Shown here one piece after another: positions 27,383-36,942 of a stretch of 64,000 nucleotides of DNA. Under the pieces are notes generated by a model, which made no database searches, was not told where the DNA came from, and worked only from the letters and a program-made list of their open reading frames with translations. How positions within the stretch are numbered: the first letter of the stretch is position 1; the number at the start of each line of letters is the position of its first letter. This stretch comes from Verrucomicrobiales bacterium (GTDB taxonomy: Bacteria; Verrucomicrobiota; Verrucomicrobiia; Verrucomicrobiales; DEV007), in assembly GCA_029213265.1 (NCBI GenBank), contig JARGNG010000015.1:41866-105865 (forward strand). The letters run 5' to 3'. The translations under genes were made by a program, and so were the position numbers.

Positions 27383-28936
27383 TCAGTGCGAAATTTCGCT
27401 GAGCTTGAGCACATGTGAATGTTGCTCGTTCCCGTCGATATCGATACAGCGGAAGGTCACTTGCGGATCCTTCGCTGTGGTATCGAACTCCATCAGGCCG
27501 AAGGAGCAGGTTTCGTTGTAGCCCCAGACCAGACCGGGCGTTTTCACAACGGAATGCACGTGCCGGTTCGTGAGGCGGGAACTCATGAACTCGTAGAGCG
27601 GATACCCATTCGGACGATCTGTCGTTCTCAAATCCGTACGATGGCGATCGGCCGCGACGAGAAACACCCCATTCATTTTTTCAGACTCCAGGAAGGAAAA
27701 GATTTCCTCCCGCTCTTCCGGATAGCCGTCCCAGGGATCCCTGCTGCCGGGTTTGATCTTTTCGGTAAAGGGAACCGGCGAAACGAGAATCTTAAAAGTG
27801 GCGGTAGACTTCCTGAGTCCGTCGAGAAGCCATTGCTTCTGCACGGGGCCCAGCATGCTGCCACTTTTCCGATCCCGGTAATAACGACCGTCGAGCATAA
27901 AAAACTGGACATCGCCGATGGAAAACTCAAACCAGCAGCCCGGATTTTCCTCTCCGCCCCCGTAGCCGGGATTGACCCAGTTCTGCCGAAAGACTTCGAG
28001 CACCGGACGCTTCCAGGCAGGCTTCTCGATCTCCGGTCCGGGCATGCAGTCATTGTCGCCGAAGTCATGGTCATCATAGATGGAGTAGACCGGCACTTTC
28101 GAAACCAGACTCCGCCAATGCGGCTCGCTTTGCCGACGATAGTAACAATAATGCTGCGTCACGAGGTGCGTAGGATCATCGATGTAAACGTTGTCCCCCA
28201 GCATGAGAAGGGCATCAGGTTCGATTGCTGCGATCGTGTCCCACATGGATTCCCACTCCGGGACGTAACCAGCCCCGCCTCCGAAAGCGACTTTGAATCG
28301 GGAAGACTCCCCCGGGGCCGGGCGGGTCGAGAAAGCGAACTCACCAAGTGGGAGATCCACGCATAGAATGCTACCGGTGTATTCCGTATTCGGTTTCAAA
28401 CCCGTAATTTCGACCACTCCTGTGAAATCATTTTCAGCAGTGGTCTCCGGAACCTGGATAACGCTAGCTTCTTTTGTCCCGTCGGCCGCCGACCACGAAA
28501 TCGAAAGGCTCTGCTTTCCGTTTGTCCGGATCCAGATATTCGCCGTCTTGTCCGTCACATTTCCCACCATCGGCCCGTGAATCACGCCGGTCACATCCTT
28601 CACCCCCGGCAACTCTTCAAACTTCGGATGTGCCCTCAGTTTTACGAGAAATTCTCCCGAACCAGCCAGCAAGCGGGCTGGATTCATTCCTGCGTCCAGA
28701 CTTTCGCGCGCCAATTTGATTGCCTCATCGACTTTATCTTCCGAGAGCAGTTTCAGAAGATTCACCATATTCGTTTCTTCCGGGCCTGCATCGACACGCG
28801 GATTGAGAAAAACCCCGGCGAATCTCTCTGCATCTCTCTTGGCTAATTCCTGCACTGCATTTCGCTGGGCATCGTGCTGAGAAAACAAGGATAGAGGCGA
28901 AAAGAGAGCGGCACAGAGCCAAACACGAATATTCAT
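27383..28936 (-). CDS. PhoD-type metallophosphatase with N-terminal Fn3-like domain
   Basis: A 517-residue secreted enzyme of the alkaline phosphatase D family. A signal peptide ends near SLFSQ. A helical segment (about 25-110) and a Fn3-like PhoD N-terminal domain (GVIHGPMVGNVTDKTANIWI to TEYTGSILCVD, about 117-205) come next. The metallophosphatase core follows with LGDNVYIDDP, YSIYDDHDFGDND, MLDGRYYRD and AADRHRTDL. It is convergent with the peptide transporter, whose stop is 4 bases away. Compared with the gene at 13569-14711 it carries the extra N-terminal domain, so the two are not recent duplicates. Confidence 0.86.
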   Translation of the reverse strand: MNIRVWLCAALFSPLSLFSQHDAQRNAVQELAKRDAERFAGVFLNPRVDAGPEETNMVNLLKLLSEDKVDEAIKLARESLDAGMNPARLLAGSGEFLVKLRAHPKFEELPGVKDVTGVIHGPMVGNVTDKTANIWIRTNGKQSLSISWSAADGTKEASVIQVPETTAENDFTGVVEITGLKPNTEYTGSILCVDLPLGEFAFSTRPAPGESSRFKVAFGGGAGYVPEWESMWDTIAAIEPDALLMLGDNVYIDDPTHLVTQHYCYYRRQSEPHWRSLVSKVPVYSIYDDHDFGDNDCMPGPEIEKPAWKRPVLEVFRQNWVNPGYGGGEENPGCWFEFSIGDVQFFMLDGRYYRDRKSGSMLGPVQKQWLLDGLRKSTATFKILVSPVPFTEKIKPGSRDPWDGYPEEREEIFSFLESEKMNGVFLVAADRHRTDLRTTDRPNGYPLYEFMSSRLTNRHVHSVVKTPGLVWGYNETCSFGLMEFDTTAKDPQVTFRCIDIDGNEQHSHVLKLSEISH

Positions 28937-29054
28937 AGAGCGATCGAGAACGGGAACCAAAAACGGGCGAATTCAGCACCAATAGGATGAGCAAAAAAAA
29001 CCGGTGCTGGCTACTTGATTCGTGCTCGAATCCAAGTAAAGTCCCCTCCCGTGT

Positions 29055-29128
29055 AACTCCATGGTGTAACGGTAGCACAACAGATTTTGGTTCTGTTTGT
29101 CAAGGTTCGAATCCTTGTGGAGTTGCCA
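29055..29128 (+). tRNA. tRNA-Gln (anticodon TTG)
   Basis: 74-nt cloverleaf: acceptor AACTCCA pairs with TGGAGTT (7 bp), discriminator G and a genome-encoded CCA. The D-arm has a 3-bp stem. The anticodon arm ACAGA/TCTGT has loop TTTTGGT, so the anticodon is TTG. The T-arm is CAAGG-TTCGAAT-CCTTG. The UbiA gene starts 61 bases later. Confidence 0.97.
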
Positions 29129-29189
29129 CTTCTGCCCGACCTCGGCAGGGCTCACTTGCGGACCTCTCTTCGGAATTTCTCTTTGTCTC

Positions 29190-30065
29190 ATGGGCTTTCT
29201 TCGCACCCTCCTCATTCTCGGGCGCGTCTCGAATCTTCCAACGATCTGGACCAATGTGGCCGTCGGCTGGTTTCTCAGCGGAGGTGGCTGGACAGGTGAA
29301 CTGGGCTGGATCGCAGCCGGTATCAGCATCCTCTACATCGCCGGCATGACGACCAACGATGCCTTTGATGCCCGGTGGGACTCCGAAAACGCCCCGGACC
29401 GCCCCATCCCGGCCGGTCGAATTTCTCACCAAACCGTATGGGTAGTCGGCGGTATCGAATTTCTGGTGGGGATCGGGATTCTCCTCACGCGGACCACTTT
29501 CCATCCGCTTCTGCTTGGCGGACTTGTCTTTTCCATCCTCCTTTACAACGCGATCCACAAGCATTGGAAAGGCTCGGTTCTCGTCATGGGACTGTGCCGT
29601 GCCTTCGTCTATCTGGGAGCAGGAAGTGCGGTTGTCGTTCAGACCAACGCGATCGAAGTGCCTGGAATCCTTTCTGTAGTTTCCGGGGCGGTCATTCTTT
29701 ATATTGCAGGAATCACGCTGGCAGCACGGAATGAACATCTCCAGGTTCCCACGGGAACCACCTATCTGAACCGGCTGTTGCTGATGCTTCCGGTTCTTTT
29801 CCCCCTTTTCGGTGGGCGGACCGTGCCGACCTCGCCCCTCAGTACAGCACTGGTCGTAGTCGGTATTTTCGGAATTTGGGCCTGGCTTGTGATCGCGAGA
29901 AAGGCTCTTTCCGAGAAGACCCCGAAGGGAATTGCCTTCCTCATTGCCGGAATCGCATTCTTTGATGCCGCCATCGTCGCCTTCGCGGACTGGAGAGCCG
30001 GCGTCATTTGCCTGGTTTGCTTCGGATTGACACTCGCGGCGCAGCGGGTCATTCCGGCAACGTGA
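29190..30065 (+). CDS. UbiA-family prenyltransferase
   Basis: A 291-residue integral membrane prenyltransferase of the UbiA superfamily, with about eight membrane segments. The first aspartate-rich motif is NDAFDARWD, followed by the conserved ENAPDRPIPAGRIS. The second motif region is less typical (LAARNEH). These enzymes attach polyprenyl chains to an aromatic ring or another acceptor. The ATG at 29190 opens directly into LILGRVSNLPTIWTN, the usual N-terminal membrane segment; longer frames run through the tRNA. The acceptor cannot be told from sequence; EboC-like proteins share the LGRVSNLPT opening. Confidence 0.8.
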   Translation: MGFLRTLLILGRVSNLPTIWTNVAVGWFLSGGGWTGELGWIAAGISILYIAGMTTNDAFDARWDSENAPDRPIPAGRISHQTVWVVGGIEFLVGIGILLTRTTFHPLLLGGLVFSILLYNAIHKHWKGSVLVMGLCRAFVYLGAGSAVVVQTNAIEVPGILSVVSGAVILYIAGITLAARNEHLQVPTGTTYLNRLLLMLPVLFPLFGGRTVPTSPLSTALVVVGIFGIWAWLVIARKALSEKTPKGIAFLIAGIAFFDAAIVAFADWRAGVICLVCFGLTLAAQRVIPAT

Positions 30066-30135
30066 GACCTGCGCCTGTTTCACGCTCGCTTCGGATCGCT
30101 GGACCGGGACGGAAAATCGCCTTAGACTTCGGCAG

Positions 30136-30654
30136 ATGAATGCTTCTCTTCTCGTCAGTGTGGTCGGGCCGGATCGCCCCGGTTTGGTCAATCAGCTTTC
30201 CCGTGTCATCACTGACGCAGGTGGAAACTGGGAAGGCAGTCGCCTCATTAACCTTGGCGGACAATTCGCCGGAATCGTTCAAGTCGTGGCCCAGGAGGAA
30301 TCACTGGATCAACTCCGGGCTCAGCTGGATCAACTCGCCGGGATGGGACTGACGGTCTCCGTTATTCACACAGGAGGTCAGGCACCGGAACTGGAGAGCA
30401 ATGGCGAAATTCTCATTCTTGAGGTTGTTGGACAAGACCGGCCCGGAATCGTCGCCGCGATCTCCGAGACGCTTGCCAACGAAGGTGTGAACGTGATCGA
30501 ACTCGCCACCGACTGCCGGGATGCTCCCATGTCGGGCGAACGACTCTTTCATACGACCGCCACAGTCTCAGTGCCTGCATCGGTCGATAGCGATGATCTT
30601 CGTCAGAAAATCGAAGAAATCGCAGGCGATCTCATGGTCGAGATCGGTAGATAG
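30136..30654 (+). CDS. Double-ACT-domain protein, GcvR-like
   Basis: A 172-residue protein made of two ACT domains (about 3-75 and 92-170). Each opens with the regulatory-fold pattern VGPDRPGLVNQL and VGQDRPGIVAAI. This is the layout of GcvR, the regulator of glycine cleavage genes, and of related amino-acid sensors. No DNA-binding domain is present, so it would act through a partner or as a metabolite sensor. The gene is 70 bases after the UbiA gene on the same strand, which does not suggest a shared function. Confidence 0.8.
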   Translation: MNASLLVSVVGPDRPGLVNQLSRVITDAGGNWEGSRLINLGGQFAGIVQVVAQEESLDQLRAQLDQLAGMGLTVSVIHTGGQAPELESNGEILILEVVGQDRPGIVAAISETLANEGVNVIELATDCRDAPMSGERLFHTTATVSVPASVDSDDLRQKIEEIAGDLMVEIGR

Positions 30655-30702
30655 AAACCGCAGCGGAAAACGTCAGTTTTTCGAACGTTGCATCAGCCTC
30701 TT

Positions 30703-31890
30703 TCAAAAAGGATCAGGGCGGGATTCGGCAGACTCTGAATGATTCTCTTCGGAAGCCGTCTCCTCGGCTGAAACCTCGCTGCGTTCCTCTGTCACGGCTT
30801 CGACCGGAGCGTCGTTTTCCTCGCTGGACCGATCCGGCAGATCCATTGGCTCCCCCTCCCCTTCGTATTTCGGCAAAGGAATGACAAGCCTTCCCGGCAA
30901 AGGACGCACCCGCTCATAGACGTTGCGCGCCAACTCTCCAGCCACCTGATAGCCCCGCTCAAACATCTCCATTTTGGCATCCAGATTGTCGATGTAGTGC
31001 AGTGCCTGAGCCTCCGGCGTTTTAGGAACCACGGGCGAACCGAACTCCAGTTCGCCGTGATGGGAAGCGATCATGTGAAGCAAATGCAGACGGACCCGCT
31101 CCGAATGCGGCTCGAGATGCGCCCAGGACGCGCTCAATTCCCCGTCTTCCAGCAACTCGCGCCACAGCTTGTTCACGATTTCCATTCCGAGCGGAATATG
31201 ACCGATCAGCTCACTGATCTCTGTGAAAGGCATCGTGAAGCCGTTCTCCTGGTATGCATTTTCCCAAAGTTTCCCGACATCATGAAAAAGCACTCCGGCA
31301 ACTATCAGGTCACGGTTTAAGTTCGTGTATGCTTCGCAAATCTGCACAGCACTCCGCATCATTTGAGCAACGTGCTCAACGAGACCGCCGCGGCGGGCAT
31401 GATGATAATCCCGCGCCGCGCCAGTCCGCCGAAACCGTTCACCATATTGATCAAGAAACCGCCGGCATAGCAGGGCGAGCCGTGGATCCAACATGCCGGC
31501 CACGGTTTCATCGATGAAGGCATAATCCGCCTCCTGCTTCTTCCGGAGATCGCCCGATCCTGCGAGCACTTCCGCCGCTTCGTTCTCATCGAGAGGGCGC
31601 ACGGTCCAGTTTCGACCATCGATCGATCGACCATCATTCCCGAGGCCGAACTCACCGTTTACTTCATAGAACGACCGCTCTTTGAGCTGATCGCAAAAGC
31701 CGAACATAGGGGTGTTGTTCCAGACGCGAAGGACCAGCTTCTCCTCGGCATCGGCAAAGCTCACTTCGTAAAAGGGATTGCCCGTTTTGGTCGTTTTTTG
31801 GAAGCTCTTTTCAAGCTGGGCATGAAACTTCATTGCCACCGCAACGGTCCCGGCTTCCTGCTTCAATTCGCGAAGGGTAACTGCATCCAT
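30703..31890 (-). CDS. YhaM-type 3'-5' exoribonuclease (OB-HD)
   Basis: A 395-residue protein with an N-terminal OB-fold and a C-terminal HD domain, the layout of the YhaM exoribonuclease. OB-fold strands are seen around VAVAMKFHAQLEKSFQKTTK. The HD metal site is formed by GGLVEHVAQMM and VLFHDVGKLWE, with IASHHGELEFGSP further on. The ATG at 31890 (MDAVTLRELK) is used; longer forms overlap the next gene. The C-terminal 50 residues are acidic and serine-rich (EENDAPVEAVTEE) and look disordered. YhaM in Bacillus acts in RNA turnover. Confidence 0.8.
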   Translation of the reverse strand: MDAVTLRELKQEAGTVAVAMKFHAQLEKSFQKTTKTGNPFYEVSFADAEEKLVLRVWNNTPMFGFCDQLKERSFYEVNGEFGLGNDGRSIDGRNWTVRPLDENEAAEVLAGSGDLRKKQEADYAFIDETVAGMLDPRLALLCRRFLDQYGERFRRTGAARDYHHARRGGLVEHVAQMMRSAVQICEAYTNLNRDLIVAGVLFHDVGKLWENAYQENGFTMPFTEISELIGHIPLGMEIVNKLWRELLEDGELSASWAHLEPHSERVRLHLLHMIASHHGELEFGSPVVPKTPEAQALHYIDNLDAKMEMFERGYQVAGELARNVYERVRPLPGRLVIPLPKYEGEGEPMDLPDRSSEENDAPVEAVTEERSEVSAEETASEENHSESAESRPDPF

Positions 31891-31948
31891 CGCCGCCGAG
31901 CCTAGCGGCTTCCTTTTGCGGCCGCCACAAAAACCTCTCTGCTTTCGA

Positions 31949-32938
31949 CTACGAGCAGGCAACGAGACGAACCGTCTGCCAAGTGCGGTCGCAATGGGCA
32001 AGTAGCCAGGAAGAGTAGGAGCCTAGAGAAACCGAAGCCGCCATCATTTCAGGGGCCAGTTGACCCGACATCACCATGGGAGCGGTTCCCAGAATCCCGA
32101 GAAGAAAACCGAATCCGACAAGCATATTCCGGTTTTTCTCAAGGCGGGAAGATACCGAGCCAACCCGGCTGGAAACTAAAAAGTATCCTACCAGCAGGGC
32201 ATTAAAAAGAACCAGCGGAACGACAGCCCAGCCCGAAAGAACCAGAGCCGTTACCGTAAAATGAGGAACGAATCCCAGTTCAATGACGCGTGATGGGCGG
32301 TTTTTTCCCATCCATCCATGCCGAAGCTGAACAAGGCCGAAAACAGCGCAGCCAGCCGCCAGCATTCCCATGAGAGGAAGAATGAGTGACCGCCGAACCA
32401 GCCCGAGGCTGGCGCTCGATTCGATGTGCACATAGAAAAGGGCTCCCGCGAGAACTGCAAGGCTGAAGAAAAGTCCTTTGATTGTCTTACCTGTTGGGCG
32501 CATGGAACGAACCGCCTTCCAAAAGCCACCGGTCTTGTTCGGGAATTCATCTTTCGGATTCAGAAAAACACAGGTCCCGTCGTAGACCTCCTCAAGCCGG
32601 GCCAGATCGACAATCGATTCACGGGCATCCGGAAACTGAACCAGGCATTCGCCACTTTTTTCCTTCTCCTTGAGAATGACAAAATTGCTCCCTCCGGATA
32701 TTTCAAGAATGACGGGAAGCTGTCCGATCGGGATATCGGACAACAATACCGTCCTCCGTTTTGCCCGGAGATGATTGGCACGCGCTTCCCGTTTCCAGTT
32801 ACTTCCGGCGCTCCGGGAACCCTCATCGGAAGCAACGGGAGTCATTCCCACCCCGGATCCCGGCAGATTGTGATGTCGACGCACCAGATTGATCGCACGC
32901 GAAGCGGCGGGGATGGAAGTGTTGCGGTAGGATTTCAT
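31949..32938 (-). CDS. Type-I-exporter-like membrane protein lacking the ATPase domain
   Basis: A 329-residue protein. Its first 135 residues resemble the C39-peptidase-like domain at the N-terminus of type I secretion ABC exporters (LapB/HlyB class): INLVRRHHNLP, LLSDIPIGQLPVILEI, NFVILKEKEKSGECLVQFPD and ARLEEVYDGTCVFLNP. No catalytic cysteine is present, as in the inactive C39-like form. After it come about five membrane segments (about 157-176, 184-203, 222-254, 268-287, 296-313). The last, with AASVSLGSYSSWLLAH, is like the end of an exporter membrane domain. There is no nucleotide-binding domain, so the protein is about half normal length. It is divergent from the ABC gene at 33103. Confidence 0.65.
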   Translation of the reverse strand: MKSYRNTSIPAASRAINLVRRHHNLPGSGVGMTPVASDEGSRSAGSNWKREARANHLRAKRRTVLLSDIPIGQLPVILEISGGSNFVILKEKEKSGECLVQFPDARESIVDLARLEEVYDGTCVFLNPKDEFPNKTGGFWKAVRSMRPTGKTIKGLFFSLAVLAGALFYVHIESSASLGLVRRSLILPLMGMLAAGCAVFGLVQLRHGWMGKNRPSRVIELGFVPHFTVTALVLSGWAVVPLVLFNALLVGYFLVSSRVGSVSSRLEKNRNMLVGFGFLLGILGTAPMVMSGQLAPEMMAASVSLGSYSSWLLAHCDRTWQTVRLVACS

Positions 32939-33102
32939 AACGGACACTAATTATTATAATTATAAAAATTATAAAATAAAGTGTAATTTTCCTTTTTCTT
33001 TACTATTTTTTCATCAGAAGCGCCGATTTGCCCATTTCTCAGGAGGATCACTTGTTTTCAAGCGTGCCAAGAGTGGTATAGATTCTCCCCTTCCCGTTTT
33101 TC
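32939..33102. promoter_or_regulatory. AT-rich divergent promoter region
   Basis: The 164 bases between the exporter-like gene and the large ABC gene are strikingly A/T-rich, with a near-palindromic run around 32950-32980 and several TATAAT-like hexamers (for example TATAAT at 32955). This contrasts with the GC-rich flanks. It probably holds promoters in both directions; which hexamers are used cannot be told. Confidence 0.5.
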
Positions 33103-36100
33103 ATGGCAAAGCCTTCTTCCACCGTTCGCGAGACCAGCTCCGAGAGCTCTAACCGGGGCACCATGGCCCGTGCTGATTCCGGCCTGACACGGGGAAGGCG
33201 CGGGCTGCTGGGACGTTTTCAGCGATCGTTCTTCCGGAGCGAAACTCCCCGAACCGAGGAGTCCATGCTCCCGATGCTGATCGAGGTGTTTGCCGGATTT
33301 ACCAAGCTCGATGGACAGGTCGTCGAGGCAGAGATCGATTCGATTCTCGGTTTCCTCCGCTACGATTTCCCCGAAACCGTCTACACGGAGTTACGCGGAC
33401 TGTTTATGAAATCCCTGCGACAGCGGCAGGATCTCGAGGCTATCGCCACCAATCTCGCCGACACTCTCCCGATCGAAGACAAAGTGTTATTGGGCGTCCA
33501 ACTCTACGTTCTCATCAGCCGGGCCGGGCTCCCGAAAGAGAACCTGATTACGTTCTACCAGTTCATGACCACACTCGGCGTGGCCTCGGAGGCGATCAAC
33601 ATTGTCTACCAGCTGAACACGAGTGAACTCTCGCAGGTGAAATCAGGCGAGTCGGATAAGACATCTCCCCCCGGGTCTCCTGATTCCCACCGTCTGGAGT
33701 CCATCATTCTCTCGACCAGCGAGCCGGCTGATATTTCGATCGCCCCTTCCGATCAGGAACACTCCGTCGTCTCCTTCCGCTTTCAGAATCTGATCCTGAT
33801 CAAAAACCTGGGTCCCGGAGCGATCCTGGCACGAGGGCGACAAATCAATGCCGGCGATTTCTGCCGCATTTACGAAGGACAGCGCATTCTCATCGGCGAG
33901 GAAGTACTCGCCTTCGAAGACCTTGTCTTCTACTTCAACTCAAAGAAAAATGTTTCCGCAGTTCAAGTCTACCTGGCTCAGGACGGAAACGGAAACCAGT
34001 TCATCGAGAAGACCCGAACGAAGCAGAGCTATTTGAAAGCATCCTTCGGCCTCGACATCCAGATTGAAGTTCTCAATACGGTCGATGCCGTCATCGGCGA
34101 CCGGAAACTGGAACGGGGCGCCAAGTTCGAAGTGTCCTCCCGCGACAGAATTGATTTTCCGGATCACTCCGAGATTGCCTTCAACGACCTTCGTCGAAAA
34201 GCCCGGGAGCTCGGGGGCCGTTTCAGTCTTCCGCCGAATCGAAACGCCTATCTCGTCTCCAATGACCCTGCTGAACTTTTGCCCGGTGACATTCTCCTGA
34301 CTCCGGGAACGTCCGGAAGGATTCTGCTGCGGATCAAGTGCGACTCCTCGACGAAAACAGGTTCCGTTGAGATCATTCACTCGGAACGTCCCGTCGACGT
34401 CGAAGGAACTCCGGTCAGAGGAACGGCAAAGGTCAACGATGGCAACGTCATTTCGCTTGGGGGAGGCCAGTATCTGCGTTGCCACTTCTCTGACGGGATC
34501 ATCGAAGAAGAACGGAACGTCATCAATACGCTCAAGGTCCGGGACGTTTACCATTCCTATGACCGGAAGACACCAGCGCTCGACGGAATCACGTTCTCGA
34601 TCCAGCGCGGTGAAATGGTCTGTGTGATGGGACCGAGCGGGTGTGGAAAAAGCACTCTTCTCAAAGCACTCGGAGGACAGATCAAACCGCGGGAAGGGCG
34701 CATCGATCTCAACTCTGTAAACCTTTACGACGCGCACGACGACCTCAGTTCCTACATCGCTCTGATCCCACAGGATGAAACCTTCGACCCGCTTTTGACA
34801 GTGGAGGAAAACCTGGATACCGCTGCCGCGATCCGGGCACCGCATTTTCCCATTGCCGAACGACGCCGTCGTGTCGATTCCAAACTCGTCGAACTCGGCC
34901 TCAACGAAATCCGTCACCGACTTGCCGGCGATCCTCAGACCAAAAGCCTCAGCGGTGGCCAACGTCGCCGACTCAACGCAGGCATGGATATGATCGGGAT
35001 CGCCGATGTCTACCTCTTCGACGAACCCACATCCGGCCTTTCCTCGAAAGATTCCGAGCACGTGCTCGATATGATTCGTGGTCTCACGCACAATAAAATC
35101 ACACTGGTATCGATCCACCAACCGAGCAGCCGCCTTTTCCACATGTTCGATAAGGCCATCCTTCTCGACAACGGGGGCAAGCTCGCATTTTTCGGTACTC
35201 CTCAGCAGATGCTGGAATACTTCAATCAGGCGAGGAAGCAGGAGGGAGTCCACACCACGACGTTTACCACCGACGAAGGGGAAGCGGAATGCGTCGGTCT
35301 GACACCCGACTTCATTTTCGATGTTCTTGAGACTCCGCTCCGCGATCTCGGAGGCGATATCATCTTCGAGCGCGATGCCCGCGGGAACCTGATTCCGGCG
35401 CGAAGATTCAACTCTGCTTTCTGGGCCGACCGCTTTCAAACCTACCGACTTCTCGAAGAGGTGAACCTCCGGGAGCTCGAGGCCGACACCTCCCAAACGG
35501 TCTCTCTTCAAAAGACCCCGCAGGCCCCGCCGCGACGATTCAAACATGACTGGGTGCGTTTTTCCAATCAACTCAAACGCGCCTTCTTCAGCAAGCTCCG
35601 GAACCGGGCGAACCTGGCCACAACACTGCTGGAAGCGCCCGCCCTCGCCGTTCTGATCGCCGTCGTTCTTCGCTACACCGAAGACGGAACCTACAATTTC
35701 GCGAACGCATTCCACATCCCGACCTTTCTTTTCCTGAGCCTGGTCACGGCGCTCTTTCTCGGCATGACAAACTCAGCCGAGGAAATCATCCGGGACCGGA
35801 GCATTCTGCAACGAGAGCGCCACCACGGATTTCGCGTCTCCGGTTATATCGTCGGGAAGTATTTGTCCCTCGGATTCTTCGCGCTCGTCCAATGCATCAT
35901 CTACCTGCTCATCGCTGACGCCATCCTCGGGATTCGATCGATGTTTTTCTCCAATCTTCTCTGGATGAGCATGACGTCCTTCGTTGGAATCGCAGCCGGC
36001 CTCCTCATTTCCAGCCTCGTGAGCAGTCCGAAAACGGCTGTAAACATTATTCCTCTCATTCTCATTCCCAACATTATTCTGGGCGGAGCGCTCATTAAAT

Positions 36101-36795
36101 ACGATGAGATGAACCGCAGTCTCGACATCATCCAGAACATTCGACAGTGGTTTGTTTCGGAGGAAGACGAGGAGGAAGCCAGTAAGCTCAAGGTCCCCGC
36201 CGTGTGTCATCTCATGCCGCTGCGTTGGAGCTATGAATCCATCATCATCGAGCATGCCGAGAACAATCCTGCGAGTCTGCTCACCTCTTTTATCGACGAG
36301 GAAATCCAGGCCTTCTCCAGGATCCCGCTGGAGCAGGAACTTACCGAAGAACAGGAGGAACGGCTCTATCAGTTCAAGCAGGCACTCGCTGTTGTTCACG
36401 GGCTGGAGGGAAGATCTCCTACTCACGTCGCGAGACAACTCAGCAGCATTCGCAAAGCTCTGGCAGAGGGAACTTTTGATCCGGAGCCGTATTTCAATAC
36501 CCCGTCAGAAGGCATGGAAACCTTCACCGCAGGGGACCTTTATCTGAATGACAAAGTGCAGGACCTCTACAATCGCGCCGAGGTCGAACGGCAGGACTAC
36601 CGGAAGGCGGAAAATCCACCCAATGTTTTCTTTGGAAGCGAACGGCAATTTCGATTCCCCCCCAAATCATCCAACCCCTGGTTTGGTTTCAGTATTGAGA
36701 CCCTGCAGTTGAATCTGCTCGCCATGATCACTTTCATTGTGGTCGCATTCTTCCTTCTCCGCATCAGTCTGAAGCGACAATTGTCGAAGGTGTAA
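33103..36795 (+). CDS. TerB-like/ABC ATPase/ABCG-type permease fusion protein
   Basis: A 1230-residue single-chain ABC transporter. After a basic N-terminus (1-50) comes a TerB-like helical domain (about 52-172). Two beta-rich modules of uncertain type follow (about 225-280 and 325-465); FHA-like domains occupy this place in similar proteins. The ATPase has Walker A GPSGCGKST (510-518), signature LSGGQRRRL (616-624), Walker B LFDEP (638-642) and the switch HQPSSR. An ABC2/ABCG membrane domain follows (about 825-1010), with a long soluble stretch (about 1020-1200) before one last membrane segment. The organisation resembles FHA-ABCG exporters. The substrate is unknown; the start ATG at 33103 has no strong ribosome site. 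Confidence 0.82.
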   Translation: MAKPSSTVRETSSESSNRGTMARADSGLTRGRRGLLGRFQRSFFRSETPRTEESMLPMLIEVFAGFTKLDGQVVEAEIDSILGFLRYDFPETVYTELRGLFMKSLRQRQDLEAIATNLADTLPIEDKVLLGVQLYVLISRAGLPKENLITFYQFMTTLGVASEAINIVYQLNTSELSQVKSGESDKTSPPGSPDSHRLESIILSTSEPADISIAPSDQEHSVVSFRFQNLILIKNLGPGAILARGRQINAGDFCRIYEGQRILIGEEVLAFEDLVFYFNSKKNVSAVQVYLAQDGNGNQFIEKTRTKQSYLKASFGLDIQIEVLNTVDAVIGDRKLERGAKFEVSSRDRIDFPDHSEIAFNDLRRKARELGGRFSLPPNRNAYLVSNDPAELLPGDILLTPGTSGRILLRIKCDSSTKTGSVEIIHSERPVDVEGTPVRGTAKVNDGNVISLGGGQYLRCHFSDGIIEEERNVINTLKVRDVYHSYDRKTPALDGITFSIQRGEMVCVMGPSGCGKSTLLKALGGQIKPREGRIDLNSVNLYDAHDDLSSYIALIPQDETFDPLLTVEENLDTAAAIRAPHFPIAERRRRVDSKLVELGLNEIRHRLAGDPQTKSLSGGQRRRLNAGMDMIGIADVYLFDEPTSGLSSKDSEHVLDMIRGLTHNKITLVSIHQPSSRLFHMFDKAILLDNGGKLAFFGTPQQMLEYFNQARKQEGVHTTTFTTDEGEAECVGLTPDFIFDVLETPLRDLGGDIIFERDARGNLIPARRFNSAFWADRFQTYRLLEEVNLRELEADTSQTVSLQKTPQAPPRRFKHDWVRFSNQLKRAFFSKLRNRANLATTLLEAPALAVLIAVVLRYTEDGTYNFANAFHIPTFLFLSLVTALFLGMTNSAEEIIRDRSILQRERHHGFRVSGYIVGKYLSLGFFALVQCIIYLLIADAILGIRSMFFSNLLWMSMTSFVGIAAGLLISSLVSSPKTAVNIIPLILIPNIILGGALIKYDEMNRSLDIIQNIRQWFVSEEDEEEASKLKVPAVCHLMPLRWSYESIIIEHAENNPASLLTSFIDEEIQAFSRIPLEQELTEEQEERLYQFKQALAVVHGLEGRSPTHVARQLSSIRKALAEGTFDPEPYFNTPSEGMETFTAGDLYLNDKVQDLYNRAEVERQDYRKAENPPNVFFGSERQFRFPPKSSNPWFGFSIETLQLNLLAMITFIVVAFFLLRISLKRQLSKV

Positions 36796-36942
36796 GGCTT
36801 GCGGCAGAGACGGCGCAAATCCTCTTTCGGAGCTTTGCGGTCAAATCTTCAAGACAGAAGAAATTCGCGATTCAGACCACTTGAATGTTGAAAGTTTCGT
36901 CTTGGCCGTTGAGAGTTCCCCTCACTTTCCCAAAGCAGAAAA

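Noticed and set aside
29100..30191. Minus-strand frame ending in PQGFEP over tRNA-Gln
   Set aside because: The GFEP peptide is the classic result of translating the reverse of a tRNA T-arm; the real gene is UbiA on the plus strand.
33940..35715. 591-codon open frame opposite the ABC gene
   Set aside because: It is a shadow of the coding bias of the real gene; it has no start context or recognisable domain, and the plus-strand frame has all ABC motifs.
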